In this document: positions 26,746 to 35,296 of the stretch, in pieces | How the letters are laid out: the number at the start of each line of letters is the position of its first letter | How positions within the stretch are numbered: position 1 is the first letter of the stretch | NCBI RefSeq assembly: GCF_000813825.1 | Contig: NZ_JWTA01000005.1 | Location: forward strand, 434,001-498,000 | Reading direction: 5' to 3' | Source: Chryseobacterium taiwanense | Lineage (GTDB): Bacteria > Bacteroidota > Bacteroidia > Flavobacteriales > Weeksellaceae | DNA: 64,000 bases | Notes under the pieces: generated by a model | Told to the model about the DNA's origin: nothing | What the model saw: only the letters and a program-made list of their open reading frames with translations | Database searches by the model: none | Position numbers and translations under genes: made by a program

Positions 26746-27115
26746 TATTCTTTTGTTCTAAAAGAGTTTTACAATCTTTCTCTTTTTCCGGATCATATAT
26801 ATGATATTTCTTCTCCCATTCTTCTAATTGATACAGAATAGGTAATAATGCTAATCCTTTCTCCGTTAACGAATATTCAACTCTTGGAGGAATTTCTTTA
26901 AACTCTTCACGGATCACCAATCCGTCGGCTTCCATTTCACGTAATTGATCGGTTAAAACCTTTCTTGAGATTACATTAATGCGCACCGCAAGTTCTCCAA
27001 AACGTAATTTTCGGTCTTTGATCACCAATACAATAATCGGTTTCCATTTGCTTCCTAAGGCAGACATTGCTTTTCCTAAAGGGCAACTGTATGCCATTAA
27101 TTCATTTTGCTTCAT
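26726..27115 (-). CDS. HxlR-family transcriptional regulator (129 aa)
   Basis: Winged-helix protein with the family signature CPLGKAMSALGSKWKPIIVLVI, then FGELAVRINVISRKVLTDQLREMEADGLV (recognition helix and wing) and the VEYSLTEKG motif. The single conserved cysteine C11 is the usual redox or electrophile sensor. Divergent from an old-yellow-enzyme gene, a classical pairing of an electrophile sensor with a detoxifying reductase. The 122-bp intergenic region holds repeated GTTAC sites and both promoters. Confidence 0.9.
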   Translation of the reverse strand: MKQNELMAYSCPLGKAMSALGSKWKPIIVLVIKDRKLRFGELAVRINVISRKVLTDQLREMEADGLVIREEFKEIPPRVEYSLTEKGLALLPILYQLEEWEKKYHIYDPEKEKDCKTLLEQKNIKKAVV

Positions 27116-27118
27116 ATG

Positions 27119-27157
27119 TTACTTTTACGTTACTAATGTAGGTTACTGCAAAGTTAC
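27119..27157. promoter_or_regulatory. GTTAC direct-repeat array at the hxlR promoter
   Basis: GTTAC occurs at 27119-27123, 27129-27133, 27142-27146 and 27153-27157 (spacing 10, 13 and 11). The last copy overlaps the hxlR -7 box. Likely operator for HxlR (inference). Confidence 0.5.
27149..27156 (-). promoter_or_regulatory. -7 promoter box for hxlR
   Basis: TAACTTTG on the minus strand, 33 nt upstream of the ATG at 27115. Confidence 0.6.
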
Positions 27158-27199
27158 CACTTTTTTAAATTCAAAAGATACAAAAGTGAACTATTATTA

Positions 27200-27214
27200 G
27201 TTACTTTGTGTAAC
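27200..27214 (+). promoter_or_regulatory. GTTAC-TTTGT-GTAAC palindrome at the OYE promoter
   Basis: Perfect 5-bp inverted repeat that overlaps the probable -7 box (TTACTTTG, 27201-27208), 23 nt before the ATG at 27238. It shares the GTTAC half-site with the array on the hxlR side. Confidence 0.55.
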
Positions 27215-27237
27215 AATTATAAAATATAGAGATAAAA

Positions 27238-28299
27238 ATGAGCACAGAATCATTATTTAAGCCTTTTAAATATAAGAATTTAGAACTAAAAAATAGAATT
27301 GTAATGGCTCCGATGACCAGGGCACAATCTGATAACGGAGTCCCGACTCAACAAATTACAGAGTATTATGCAAGAAGAGCGGCTTCAGAGGTTGGATTAA
27401 TTCTTTCTGAAGGAACTGTAATCAACAGACCGGGTTCAAAAAATATGCAGAATATCCCTGATTTCTATGGAACTGAGGCATTAAACGGATGGAAAAACGT
27501 TATTGATGCCGTTCATGAAAATGGTGGAAAAATGGGTCCTCAAATCTGGCATGTTGGAGATACAAGAAGTTCTGCAGACTATCCTTTGGTAGATATGGAA
27601 AAAGCTTCTACCATGACATTGGAAGATATTCAGGATACGATTGCTCAGTTTGCAGCTTCTGCAAAATCTGCAAAAGATCTTGGATTTGATGTTGTTGAGA
27701 TTCACGGAGCGCATGGCTATTTGATCGATCAGTTTTTCTGGGAAGTAACAAACACAAGAACAGATGAATACGGTGGGAAAACATTAAAAGAAAGAAGCAA
27801 ATTTGCAGTAGATATTGTAAAAGCAATCAGAGCGGCAGTAGGAGAGGATTTTACCATTATTATCCGGCTTTCTCAATGGAAACAGCAGGATTATTCAACA
27901 AAATTGGCGAACACACCGGAAGAAATGGAAGAATGGTTATTGCCATTAAAAGAAGCCGGAGTTGATATTTTCCACTGTTCACAAAGACGTTTCTGGGAAG
28001 CGGAATTCGAAGGCTCTGATTTAAACTTCGCAGGTTGGGCAAAGAAAATTACAGGTCAGCCAACAATCACGGTAGGTTCTGTAGGTCTTGAAGGAGATTT
28101 TATGGGAGCATTTTCAGGACAAGGAACTGAGAAAGCTGATTTAACCGAATTAACTAAAAGATTAGAAAGAGGCGACTTTGATTTGGTTGCTGTAGGAAGA
28201 GCTCTTTTACAGGATCCGGAATGGGTGAGAAAAGTAAAAGAAGGAAAAACAGAAGATCTTTTAGATTTCAAGGCTGAAAGTATGGCTGTTTTATTTTAA
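27238..28299 (+). CDS. Old-yellow-enzyme family alkene reductase (353 aa)
   Basis: FMN-dependent NAD(P)H:enone reductase. Motifs: LKNRIVMAPMTRAQSDNG, GGKMGPQIWHVGD, FDVVEIHGAHGYLIDQFFWEVTNTRTDEYGG with catalytic Y161, and the C-terminal FDLVAVGRALLQDPEWVRK. It resembles 12-oxophytodienoate/N-ethylmaleimide reductases that reduce electrophilic double bonds. Divergent from hxlR, whose product probably represses it until an electrophile modifies Cys11. A terminator follows at 28428. Confidence 0.92.
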   Translation: MSTESLFKPFKYKNLELKNRIVMAPMTRAQSDNGVPTQQITEYYARRAASEVGLILSEGTVINRPGSKNMQNIPDFYGTEALNGWKNVIDAVHENGGKMGPQIWHVGDTRSSADYPLVDMEKASTMTLEDIQDTIAQFAASAKSAKDLGFDVVEIHGAHGYLIDQFFWEVTNTRTDEYGGKTLKERSKFAVDIVKAIRAAVGEDFTIIIRLSQWKQQDYSTKLANTPEEMEEWLLPLKEAGVDIFHCSQRRFWEAEFEGSDLNFAGWAKKITGQPTITVGSVGLEGDFMGAFSGQGTEKADLTELTKRLERGDFDLVAVGRALLQDPEWVRKVKEGKTEDLLDFKAESMAVLF

Positions 28300-28427
28300 A
28301 AATCAATGATCAATGGTGAATTTGCTGCGTTTTCAGTTTGTATTTACTTGACAATTAATTATTCACTTACACAGTAAAGTTCTCTTTTGACTTTAATATA
28401 TTTTTACCTATCAATTATTTTACACGG

Positions 28428-28462
28428 AACCGCTTCAGGATAATTACTTGAGGCGGTTTTTT
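28428..28462 (+). terminator. Terminator after the OYE gene
   Basis: AACCGCTTCA / TGAGGCGGTT imperfect stem followed by TTTTT. Confidence 0.7.
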
Positions 28463-28476
28463 ATGATAGATGATAT

Positions 28477-28608
28477 TTTGAACCGTTAAGATTTATTTTA
28501 AGGAGTTTAGATTTGTTAAGTTGGGCTTCGCTTTTAGATTAAAACTTAAAAATCAATTTGATTTTTCTTAATTAAACTTCATTTCTTAATTTCCTTAATG
28601 GTTCAAAT
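28477..28608. repeat. Intergenic element with inverted ends (TTTGAACC-type)
   Basis: TTTGAACCGTTAAG at the left and its inverse complement (one mismatch) at the right enclose about 130 bp rich in TTAAG and CTTAA words. No ORF. It takes up much of the 395-bp gap between two genes. Similar in plan to the elements at 8737 and 56071 but different in sequence. Confidence 0.4.
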
Positions 28609-28615
28609 AAAAATA

Positions 28616-28650
28616 AAACCGTTCTCAAAATTTGAAAACGGTTTCTTTAA
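28616..28650 (-). terminator. Terminator after the C1 peptidase gene
   Basis: AAACCGTT.TCAAA / TTTGA.AACGGTTT stem; on the minus strand it is followed by TTTTATTTTTA. Confidence 0.7.
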
Positions 28651-28694
28651 CAGATTTAAATATCTAAATTGCCTGTAAAGGCAAAAAGTGATTC

Positions 28695-29897
28695 TTATAA
28701 ACCAATGTTCTTAGTAGGCTTCAATTGCTTTTTAATAGACTTTGGAAGCGCATTTTTGTGAACAAGAATTGCTGTTGATTTGTACTCAACATATGGTCTT
28801 GTTACATAGATATACCCTTCAAAATCATTCGTCACACCCCAAGAATTCTTTACCATATAATATTCTTTACCAGACTGATCTTTTGCCAATCCTACGATGT
28901 GCATTCCGTGATCATCTGTTGTAGAAAGGTTGTTCAAAGCCTTCTGACGCATATCTTCAGTGATCGTTTTGTCTTTTTTAGGCTCTGTAAATAAAGTTCC
29001 TTTGTTGTCTTTAGTGATTTGATCTAAATCCATATCCGGAACATAAGCCACTCCGTTTTTATAAGAGAAATATGGTTCTGAAACGTCTGTTGCCCAACCG
29101 ATAGAATATCCTTTATCTACAGCATTATCAATAATTGCTGTTAAGTCTTTCATTGGTACATTCCAGTCAGAATCGTGGCTCCAGTTATCAGGAATTGGAA
29201 CTACAAATTTTTGATAATAAGGATAATCTTTGTAAGAAGAGATTTCTACATAATCTTCAGGATTGATCCCTACCACTTCTTTAGCAAATGTTTGCGGAGT
29301 ATAAGATTTTCCTTCATACGTAAAGTTGGTTGGAACTTTTCCTAAATATTCATCCAAAATAGCATCTACAGAAGCCATCCAGTTATCAGTTAACTTTCCT
29401 TTTGAAGCTGCCTGAACCAAACTGTCCAAAACTGGTTTTAATTTACCTTGCATTTCAGAGAAATTGTTTAATGTTTGTCCGGATTTTAATCCTGTGTAAA
29501 CATCTTGTGGAACTGCTCCGTATTTTTTGTACATGTTAATAACGTCGTGCAATTCTCCTCCGTCTCCCCAACTGATGGCTCCATTATTTAAAACATATAA
29601 TTTTGCTTTATCATGATAAGAATTTCTTGCAGTGAATATTTCCGCCAAATCAACAGGCTTTTTACCCATTCTCTGCATTTCAGATTCTAGGAAAGAATTC
29701 CCTGAATAGCTCCAGCAAGTTCCTGAAGAACCTTGGTTTTTTACCGAAGTCGCTCCTACGTCTTTCAACGTTGTAAACTGGAAATTAGCATTTTGAGACT
29801 GATTGTTTTTTAGCTTATTGATTAAGTCATCCTGAGCAAACATCATACTTCCTGCAGACAAAACAAAAAGTAATGACGCAATTTTGGTATTTTTCAT
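28695..29897 (-). CDS. Secreted C1 (papain/bleomycin-hydrolase-like) cysteine peptidase (400 aa)
   Basis: Signal peptide MKNTKIASLLFVLSAGSMMFAQ, then the catalytic site KNQGSSGTCWSYSG (Q55, C61), catalytic histidine in DDHGMHIVG (H330) and asparagine in VKNSWG (N351). The order and the large insert of about 250 residues between Cys and His fit the C1B bleomycin hydrolase/aminopeptidase C group rather than papain proper. Secreted or periplasmic; no T9SS tail is seen. Probably an aminopeptidase acting on imported peptides. Confidence 0.88.
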   Translation of the reverse strand: MKNTKIASLLFVLSAGSMMFAQDDLINKLKNNQSQNANFQFTTLKDVGATSVKNQGSSGTCWSYSGNSFLESEMQRMGKKPVDLAEIFTARNSYHDKAKLYVLNNGAISWGDGGELHDVINMYKKYGAVPQDVYTGLKSGQTLNNFSEMQGKLKPVLDSLVQAASKGKLTDNWMASVDAILDEYLGKVPTNFTYEGKSYTPQTFAKEVVGINPEDYVEISSYKDYPYYQKFVVPIPDNWSHDSDWNVPMKDLTAIIDNAVDKGYSIGWATDVSEPYFSYKNGVAYVPDMDLDQITKDNKGTLFTEPKKDKTITEDMRQKALNNLSTTDDHGMHIVGLAKDQSGKEYYMVKNSWGVTNDFEGYIYVTRPYVEYKSTAILVHKNALPKSIKKQLKPTKNIGL

Positions 29898-30077
29898 TAC
29901 TATAAAAAGATTATTTATATGAATAGTCGTTCATATTAAAGATTTGTTACAAAGGGAAAAGTTAAATTTAAAATTGAATTTTATGATTTAATTTTTATCC
30001 TGCAATAAATGTTTTTATAAGATCTGATTACCTATTCATTATGATTTTATAAGTTGAAAAAGAGCAGAATTTTATTA

Positions 30078-30104
30078 CAAAAAAAATGCTCTCCGAAGAG
30101 AGCA
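30078..30104 (-). terminator. Terminator after the T9SS cargo gene
   Basis: TGCTCTC-CGAA-GAGAGCA; on the minus strand followed by eight T residues. Confidence 0.85.
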
Positions 30105-30131
30105 GTATATGATAAGGTTGTGTAAATGGAA

Positions 30132-31994
30132 TTATTTTTTTACAATTTTTTCTGTGACAGTAGAAGATTGGGTTTTAAGTTTTATGTAATATATTCCTGT
30201 TGAAAAAGAGGATAGGACTATATTCTCCTGTGTTGAACTAAAACTACCTTGTTTTATAAATTGTCCTGTTGCTCCATAAATTTCATAAGAAACCAATGGT
30301 TCTTTACTTTTAATATGCAAAATATCCTGTACAGGATTTGGATATAATTGAATTCCTGCATTAGCTGCAGTTTCTTCTACAGACATCTGGCTACATGCTG
30401 ATTTAGCGTATTTTGTGAAAAAAGACTGGGACTTTCCTCCTGCTACATTAACCGCCATTGTGTTGACGTTATCATTAGGATCTGTAAATAATTGATCATG
30501 GAAAAAGCCTCCCACTATATAGTTACCATCTTGATCTGCTGCAATAGCTGTAAATTCATCTATAAATCCATAAGGACTAACAATCTCTGCAGCTCCTATT
30601 ACAGCTCCGGTATCTTTATTAAGGCGAACTAATAAAGGGTCGGAACGATCTCCGTTAGAGCGAGTCATTGTATAGCTACCCCAGATATCAGACCAGCTTC
30701 CTTTTGCAAATGCTATTTCATTTCCATTAATAGCAATTGTTCCTTTGGTAAAGCGATATCCAAACTGAAGACCAGACATTGCTTCCGGAGTTCTTGCCCA
30801 CTGTACGGTACCCGAAGCATTGATCTTCATAACAAACGGAACAGCTTCAACATAATTTCTTAATGGAAAAGTATAGCTTCCAAAGGTTGCAGGGACGGTT
30901 ATTCCATTAAAATAACGTCCTGAAATGTAAATATCTGAAGTAGTTGGATCTTTTATAATAGAATGAATTTCATCATCCGTAGCTGTGGAACCATTGTTAA
31001 TTTCTCTTCTCCATACCTCAGCTCCGGTACTCCCATCAAAAGCCAGCACATAAGCTTCTTTTATAAACGGAACATTATTGTAGGAAAGATCAGCCATGTA
31101 ACCGAATCCCGGAGACATTCTTTTACCTGCCAGATAATAGCGATTTAAACTTTCATCGTAGACTAAATTAACTGTCCCTTCTCTTCCTACAATATTTATT
31201 GCATCTCCGGTAATAGGAAGAAGTAAGGGAGTGGCAAGTGTCATATTACCATTGTCATAATTAAACTTTACAGCATAATACTGATAGCTTGATGTATAGG
31301 TGGAAGGTACAGTAATCAATCCATTTAAATGTGTTCCAGCTCTGAAGCCCATAACAGCATGAATGTTTTTGGAAGAATCCATATACATCATTTGAACATC
31401 GCACATACGGGAAAAATAATTAACATCCCCCTGTAAAGATTTACTCCACGCTAACGTACCGTCCGAAGTATTATATTTTAATAGGAAAGCTGCTTTGTGA
31501 GCGGGCTCTATGGTTTGATCATAATAGGTATACAGAGGCTGTGTATGGGTGTCATCGAAATGTACCGGAACTGCATTAGGATCCCCGACATACGAATTGT
31601 TATAAATCGTAGCCAGAATATATAATCCCCCGTTATTATCCACTTTAATATGCCATGCATTTTCTCCGTCTCCTGTACCTCCGATTGGTCTTGTCCATCT
31701 AATATTTCCTGAACAATCAGTTGAGAAGAGAAAAAGATCACTAAGACCGTAATTGGTTACAGGTGTACCATTCAGGTTTTGTTCCTGTTGGCGCATTGTT
31801 GCAAGATAGTAGGTATTATTGTTATTGTCCACTACAATATCTCTTATAGATTCGTCAAATACATAATGAAACCCCGGATCAGCAGAGCCTGTTAATCCTC
31901 CTGCCTGTTTTCCCCATTGCCATTGATATGTCTGACTACAATATAATACGGGTAATAGTAAAAAAAGTACCCATCCTTTTTTATTCTGAGCCAT
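30132..31994 (-). CDS. T9SS type A sorting-domain protein, beta-propeller-like (620 aa)
   Basis: Starts at ATG 31994 with signal peptide MAQNKKGWVLFLLLPVLYCSQ; the longer ORF (to 32117) adds 41 polar residues before it and is unlikely. The body has repeated SBBP-type strands (DIVVDNNNNTYYLATMR, IKVDNNGGLYILATIYN, IIKDPTTSDIYISGRYF, AIAADQDGNYIVGGFF), suggesting a beta-propeller. The last 75 residues form a Por-secretion tail (IQLYPNPVQDILHI ... GIYYIKL ... EKIVKK). Probably displayed on the cell surface; ligand unknown. Confidence 0.85.
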   Translation of the reverse strand: MAQNKKGWVLFLLLPVLYCSQTYQWQWGKQAGGLTGSADPGFHYVFDESIRDIVVDNNNNTYYLATMRQQEQNLNGTPVTNYGLSDLFLFSTDCSGNIRWTRPIGGTGDGENAWHIKVDNNGGLYILATIYNNSYVGDPNAVPVHFDDTHTQPLYTYYDQTIEPAHKAAFLLKYNTSDGTLAWSKSLQGDVNYFSRMCDVQMMYMDSSKNIHAVMGFRAGTHLNGLITVPSTYTSSYQYYAVKFNYDNGNMTLATPLLLPITGDAINIVGREGTVNLVYDESLNRYYLAGKRMSPGFGYMADLSYNNVPFIKEAYVLAFDGSTGAEVWRREINNGSTATDDEIHSIIKDPTTSDIYISGRYFNGITVPATFGSYTFPLRNYVEAVPFVMKINASGTVQWARTPEAMSGLQFGYRFTKGTIAINGNEIAFAKGSWSDIWGSYTMTRSNGDRSDPLLVRLNKDTGAVIGAAEIVSPYGFIDEFTAIAADQDGNYIVGGFFHDQLFTDPNDNVNTMAVNVAGGKSQSFFTKYAKSACSQMSVEETAANAGIQLYPNPVQDILHIKSKEPLVSYEIYGATGQFIKQGSFSSTQENIVLSSFSTGIYYIKLKTQSSTVTEKIVKK

Positions 31995-32336
31995 TATGAA
32001 AGTATTTATTCTATTGCAATATTTCATGAAAAATAATATTTTATCTAAAACTTGAGGCTGAAAAAAAGGTTTAATAAAATTCCTCTGTAGGATTTTGTTA
32101 GAATGAATACTTTTCATGATTATTTGATGTTATTATTTTTTTCGAAAGTAATCAATTAAAAAATATAAAATCATAATTCAGTGAAATAATTGTGTTTTTA
32201 GTAGCAATTGCCTTTACATATTGTGAATTCATAAACTAATTACTTAGAAAAGAAATTTCATATTTTTAAAAAAAAGTTTTACATGTTTCCAACCCAATCC
32301 AACACTTCTGCATCTATTAGAGTATAAAGCGAACCT
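31995..32336. other. Intergenic region between T9SS cargo gene and ECF sigma gene
   Basis: 342 bp, very A/T-rich. Apart from the candidate ECF-type promoter at 32284-32316 no terminator, repeat or RNA gene is seen. The upper part is the 5' extension of the cargo-gene ORF, judged non-coding. Confidence 0.4.
32284..32316 (+). promoter_or_regulatory. Candidate ECF-sigma-type (autoregulatory) promoter
   Basis: TGTTTCCAACCC (32284-32295) and GCATCTA (32310-32316) with a 14-nt spacer resemble the AAC / CGTC-like pairs that precede Bacteroidota ECF sigma genes. 20 nt before the sigma ATG. No TAnnTTTG box is present, which favours self-regulation. Tentative. Confidence 0.35.
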
Positions 32337-32855
32337 ATGGAATACGAATTACTAATAGGATGTCAACGGAATGACCGCAATGCACAGCGGAAGGTTTACG
32401 AAAAGATGGCGGGTAAACTTTACTCAGTTTGCAAACGTTACCTGAAAAATGATGAAGATATAGAAGAAGTATTGGCCGATACTTTCTATAAGATCTTTAC
32501 GAAACTTAATCAGCTACAAAATCCCGAGATTTTTGAAGCGTGGGCAAAAAAAATTACGGTGAATGAATGTTTACAGAAACTGAGAGCGATGAAAGCACTT
32601 CATATTTCTCTGGATGAAAACCTGATTGAGTCCTCAGATATTCCTGTAGAAAGTCTTTCTTTCGAAAAAGATATTCTCAAACTACTCAACTTTCTTCCGG
32701 AAGGTTGCAGAGCGATTTTTAATCTTTTTGCGATTGAAGGATATCCGCACAAGGAAATTGCTACCATGCTTTCAATCAGTGAAGGAACTTCAAAATCACA
32801 GCTGAATTTTGCAAGAAAAAAGCTTCAGGAACTTTTGGTTAATCACAACATTTAA
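32337..32855 (+). CDS. ECF-subfamily RNA polymerase sigma factor (172 aa)
   Basis: Region 2 (ERxxY-like DRNAQRKVYEKMAGKLYSVCKRYLKNDEDIEEVLADTFYKIF) and region 4 (LPEGCRAIFNLFAIEGYPHKEIATMLSISEGTSKSQLNFARKKL) are complete, with the short linker typical of ECF factors. It is 12 nt upstream of a one-TM protein whose cytosolic N-terminus looks like the Bacteroidota anti-sigma segment, so the two probably form a sigma/anti-sigma pair controlling this cluster or other envelope genes. Confidence 0.93.
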   Translation: MEYELLIGCQRNDRNAQRKVYEKMAGKLYSVCKRYLKNDEDIEEVLADTFYKIFTKLNQLQNPEIFEAWAKKITVNECLQKLRAMKALHISLDENLIESSDIPVESLSFEKDILKLLNFLPEGCRAIFNLFAIEGYPHKEIATMLSISEGTSKSQLNFARKKLQELLVNHNI

Positions 32856-32867
32856 AACTTTACAACA

Positions 32868-35219
32868 ATGGAAAATAATCACGATATCGATAAAAAATTC
32901 AATGAGGCTTCTAAAGCGGAAGAACCAGCGACTTTTCCTGGTTTTGATAAAGTTTGGGCTCAAGTTGAAGAAAAATTAGAGACAAAAGAAAATAAAAAAA
33001 GGATCATCCCGATCTGGCTTCCTTATGGAGTTGCAGCGAGCTTAATTATTGGATTGGGAGCATTCTATTTTATTAATAAAAATGATGTTTCGGAAATTCA
33101 AAAACCTGCAATTGCTCACAACACGGTTTCTTCTAAAGTGAATTCAAATGTTCAGACAATTGATAGTACGGTAAAGTCTAATATTGAAAAAGAAGATAAT
33201 GGTTTAAAAGAGCATCAAAATCAAAAAATATTAGCTTATGAAGATGCAAAAAGATTGTATAATCCTGAATCAGGTTTTGTTTTTGAAGAAAAACCATTAA
33301 TAAATCGCATTAAAAATTATAAAATAAAACCAATAGCAATTAATAAAGAAGTTGCTTATGTTCCTGTAGACAGTGGCTACAAAGAAAAAAATATTGAAGA
33401 AGTTGTAGTGCTTGGATACAGTAAAACAGTAACCAGATATAAATCTGTATCATCAACTTCAACTGTAAGTGGAAATCTTATTGCTAGTAATTCATCAAGT
33501 GTAGGATTTTTAAATTCTTTAAGTGGAGAAGCTCCAGGGTTATCAATCAGTTCTGGTTCAGGTAGTCCGGGTTCTTCTAAAAACGCTATTCGTATTCGAG
33601 GAGTTGCTTCAATTAAAGAAAGTTCAGAACCTTTATATATTATTAACGGTGAAATCGCAAACGGAGAAAAATTCAAAAAACTAAAACCTGAGAATATCAA
33701 GGAAGTTTCAGTGATAAAAGATGCTGCTGCAACTTCTGTATATGGAAGCAGAGCGGCAAATGGAGTTATTGTAATTTCTACTAAAGATGCATCAAAATCA
33801 AAAAATAAAAAGTTTGATAAGTTTCTGAAAAAACTTTTCCCAAAAGCAAAAACAGATATTATAGATAAGGCGGAAGAAAAAGAAGAAATACTTCCAAAAG
33901 CCGGACAACTTACTGCGGGAGAAGCAAATGATTTTTCTAAATGGAATTACTGGATGGATATTGCCGTACCCACTTTGGAAAGATATAAAAATGAATGGAA
34001 ATTTTTCCCTGAAAGAAGAGTATCTGTACAATTGGTTAATAAAAATAAAAAACCAATCGTAGGAGAAAAACTAAAATTAGTTAATGACAAAAATGAAGTT
34101 ATCTGGGAAGCCATTACCGATAATCTGGGGAATGCAGAGTTATGGATTGATCCACTTACTAGCTCTGAACAAAAAATTGGGAAATATATTTTGACAGATC
34201 GCTCAAATAATATTATCAGCAATCAGCCTAAAGAATTCAAAAACGGACAAAACCTTATTATTCTTGATAAACCATGTACTGAAAAAAGAGCTTTAGATCT
34301 TGCATTTGTAGTTGATGCAACAGGCTCGATGGGAGATGAAATCGCCTATTTGCAGTCTGAGCTTCTGGACGTTCTTAAAAAAGTTGAATCTAACCTGAAA
34401 AATACTGAGGTAAGATATGGTTCTGTTTTTTACAGAGATCAAGGAGATGAATATGTGACCAAAAAGTTTGATTTTAATGACAATGCCGATCAGCTTTTGA
34501 AATTTATTAAAGAGCAAAATGCTGCAGGTGGCGGTGATTTTCCTGAAGCTGTAGTTGAAGCAATGGACGTGTCTGTAAATGAACTGAAATGGAGCACAGA
34601 AAATTCTACCAAAATCATATTTTTAATTCTTGATGCACCGCCACATCAATCGGAAGAAAATATTGACAAGCTTTTTAAATATATAAAAACCGCATCTCAG
34701 AAAGGAATAACTGTTATTCCTCTATCCGCAAGTGATATTGATAAGCAGACAGAATATCTGATGAGAACTTTTGCTCTAATGACGAACGGGACTTACATTT
34801 TTCTTACCAACCACAGCGGAATCGGAAACAATCATATTGAACCTACAGTAGAATCTTATGAGGTAGAAAAATTGAATGATCTTCTTCTGAGACTTATTTT
34901 GCAACGCGCAACACTTACCGAATGCAACAAAAATACTTCTCAAAATTATCTGAATAAAAAACTGGAAACAGAAGCAGATGTCAACGCTGAACATCAAATC
35001 AAATTATTTCCGAATCCTACTAAAGGTTCGGTAAGCATTATTTCAGATTTTCCGATTGATGAACTGTATGTATATGATTTGGCAGGAAAAATTATCATGA
35101 AAAAGGAAAAACTTTCAGGAAAAAGTATTATTGATATTTCATCTTATCCTCAAAGTGTTTATCTCATCAGAGCCAGAACAGAAAAAGGATGGGAAACCTT
35201 TAAAGTCATTAAAAACTAA
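32868..35219 (+). CDS. Anti-sigma-like TM protein with TonB-receptor plug, vWA domain and T9SS tail (783 aa)
   Basis: Unusual multidomain protein. Residues 1-46: cytosolic segment (NNHDIDKKFNEASK, FPGFDKVWAQVEEKL) like those downstream of Bacteroidota ECF factors. 48-69: one membrane helix. About 177-306: TonB-receptor plug of the SusC type, beginning EEVVVLGYSKTVTRYKSV and ending DAAATSVYGSRAANGVIVIS. About 383-466: Ig/macroglobulin-like domain. About 474-680: vWA with MIDAS motif DATGS (483-487) and GGGDFPEAV. 708-783: T9SS sorting tail (KLFPNPTKG). A TM anchor with a T9SS tail is hard to reconcile. Next to a plugless barrel and a plug-bearing A2M. Confidence 0.82.
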   Translation: MENNHDIDKKFNEASKAEEPATFPGFDKVWAQVEEKLETKENKKRIIPIWLPYGVAASLIIGLGAFYFINKNDVSEIQKPAIAHNTVSSKVNSNVQTIDSTVKSNIEKEDNGLKEHQNQKILAYEDAKRLYNPESGFVFEEKPLINRIKNYKIKPIAINKEVAYVPVDSGYKEKNIEEVVVLGYSKTVTRYKSVSSTSTVSGNLIASNSSSVGFLNSLSGEAPGLSISSGSGSPGSSKNAIRIRGVASIKESSEPLYIINGEIANGEKFKKLKPENIKEVSVIKDAAATSVYGSRAANGVIVISTKDASKSKNKKFDKFLKKLFPKAKTDIIDKAEEKEEILPKAGQLTAGEANDFSKWNYWMDIAVPTLERYKNEWKFFPERRVSVQLVNKNKKPIVGEKLKLVNDKNEVIWEAITDNLGNAELWIDPLTSSEQKIGKYILTDRSNNIISNQPKEFKNGQNLIILDKPCTEKRALDLAFVVDATGSMGDEIAYLQSELLDVLKKVESNLKNTEVRYGSVFYRDQGDEYVTKKFDFNDNADQLLKFIKEQNAAGGGDFPEAVVEAMDVSVNELKWSTENSTKIIFLILDAPPHQSEENIDKLFKYIKTASQKGITVIPLSASDIDKQTEYLMRTFALMTNGTYIFLTNHSGIGNNHIEPTVESYEVEKLNDLLLRLILQRATLTECNKNTSQNYLNKKLETEADVNAEHQIKLFPNPTKGSVSIISDFPIDELYVYDLAGKIIMKKEKLSGKSIIDISSYPQSVYLIRARTEKGWETFKVIKN

Positions 35220-35235
35220 TACAAAAGAAGGTTTC

Positions 35236-35270
35236 AAAAAAAGAAATTTCTCCGGGGATTTCTTTTTTTT
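35236..35270 (+). terminator. Terminator between the vWA-plug gene and the barrel gene
   Basis: AAAAAAGAAAT / ATTTCTTTTTT, 11-bp stem with loop TTCTCCGGGG, then more T residues. It lies inside the apparent operon, so the downstream barrel and A2M genes depend on readthrough or their own promoter (TATTTTTA at about 35274 is a possible box). Confidence 0.7.
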
Positions 35271-35296
35271 CTCTATTTTTAGAAATATTATCAAGG

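Noticed and set aside
27119..27157. Short GTTAC repeats as a CRISPR-like array
   Set aside because: Units are 5 bp at 10-13 bp spacing, in a promoter; no repeat/spacer structure. Treated as operator.
31995..32117. 41-residue extension of the T9SS cargo protein
   Set aside because: It would precede the signal peptide that starts at 31994.
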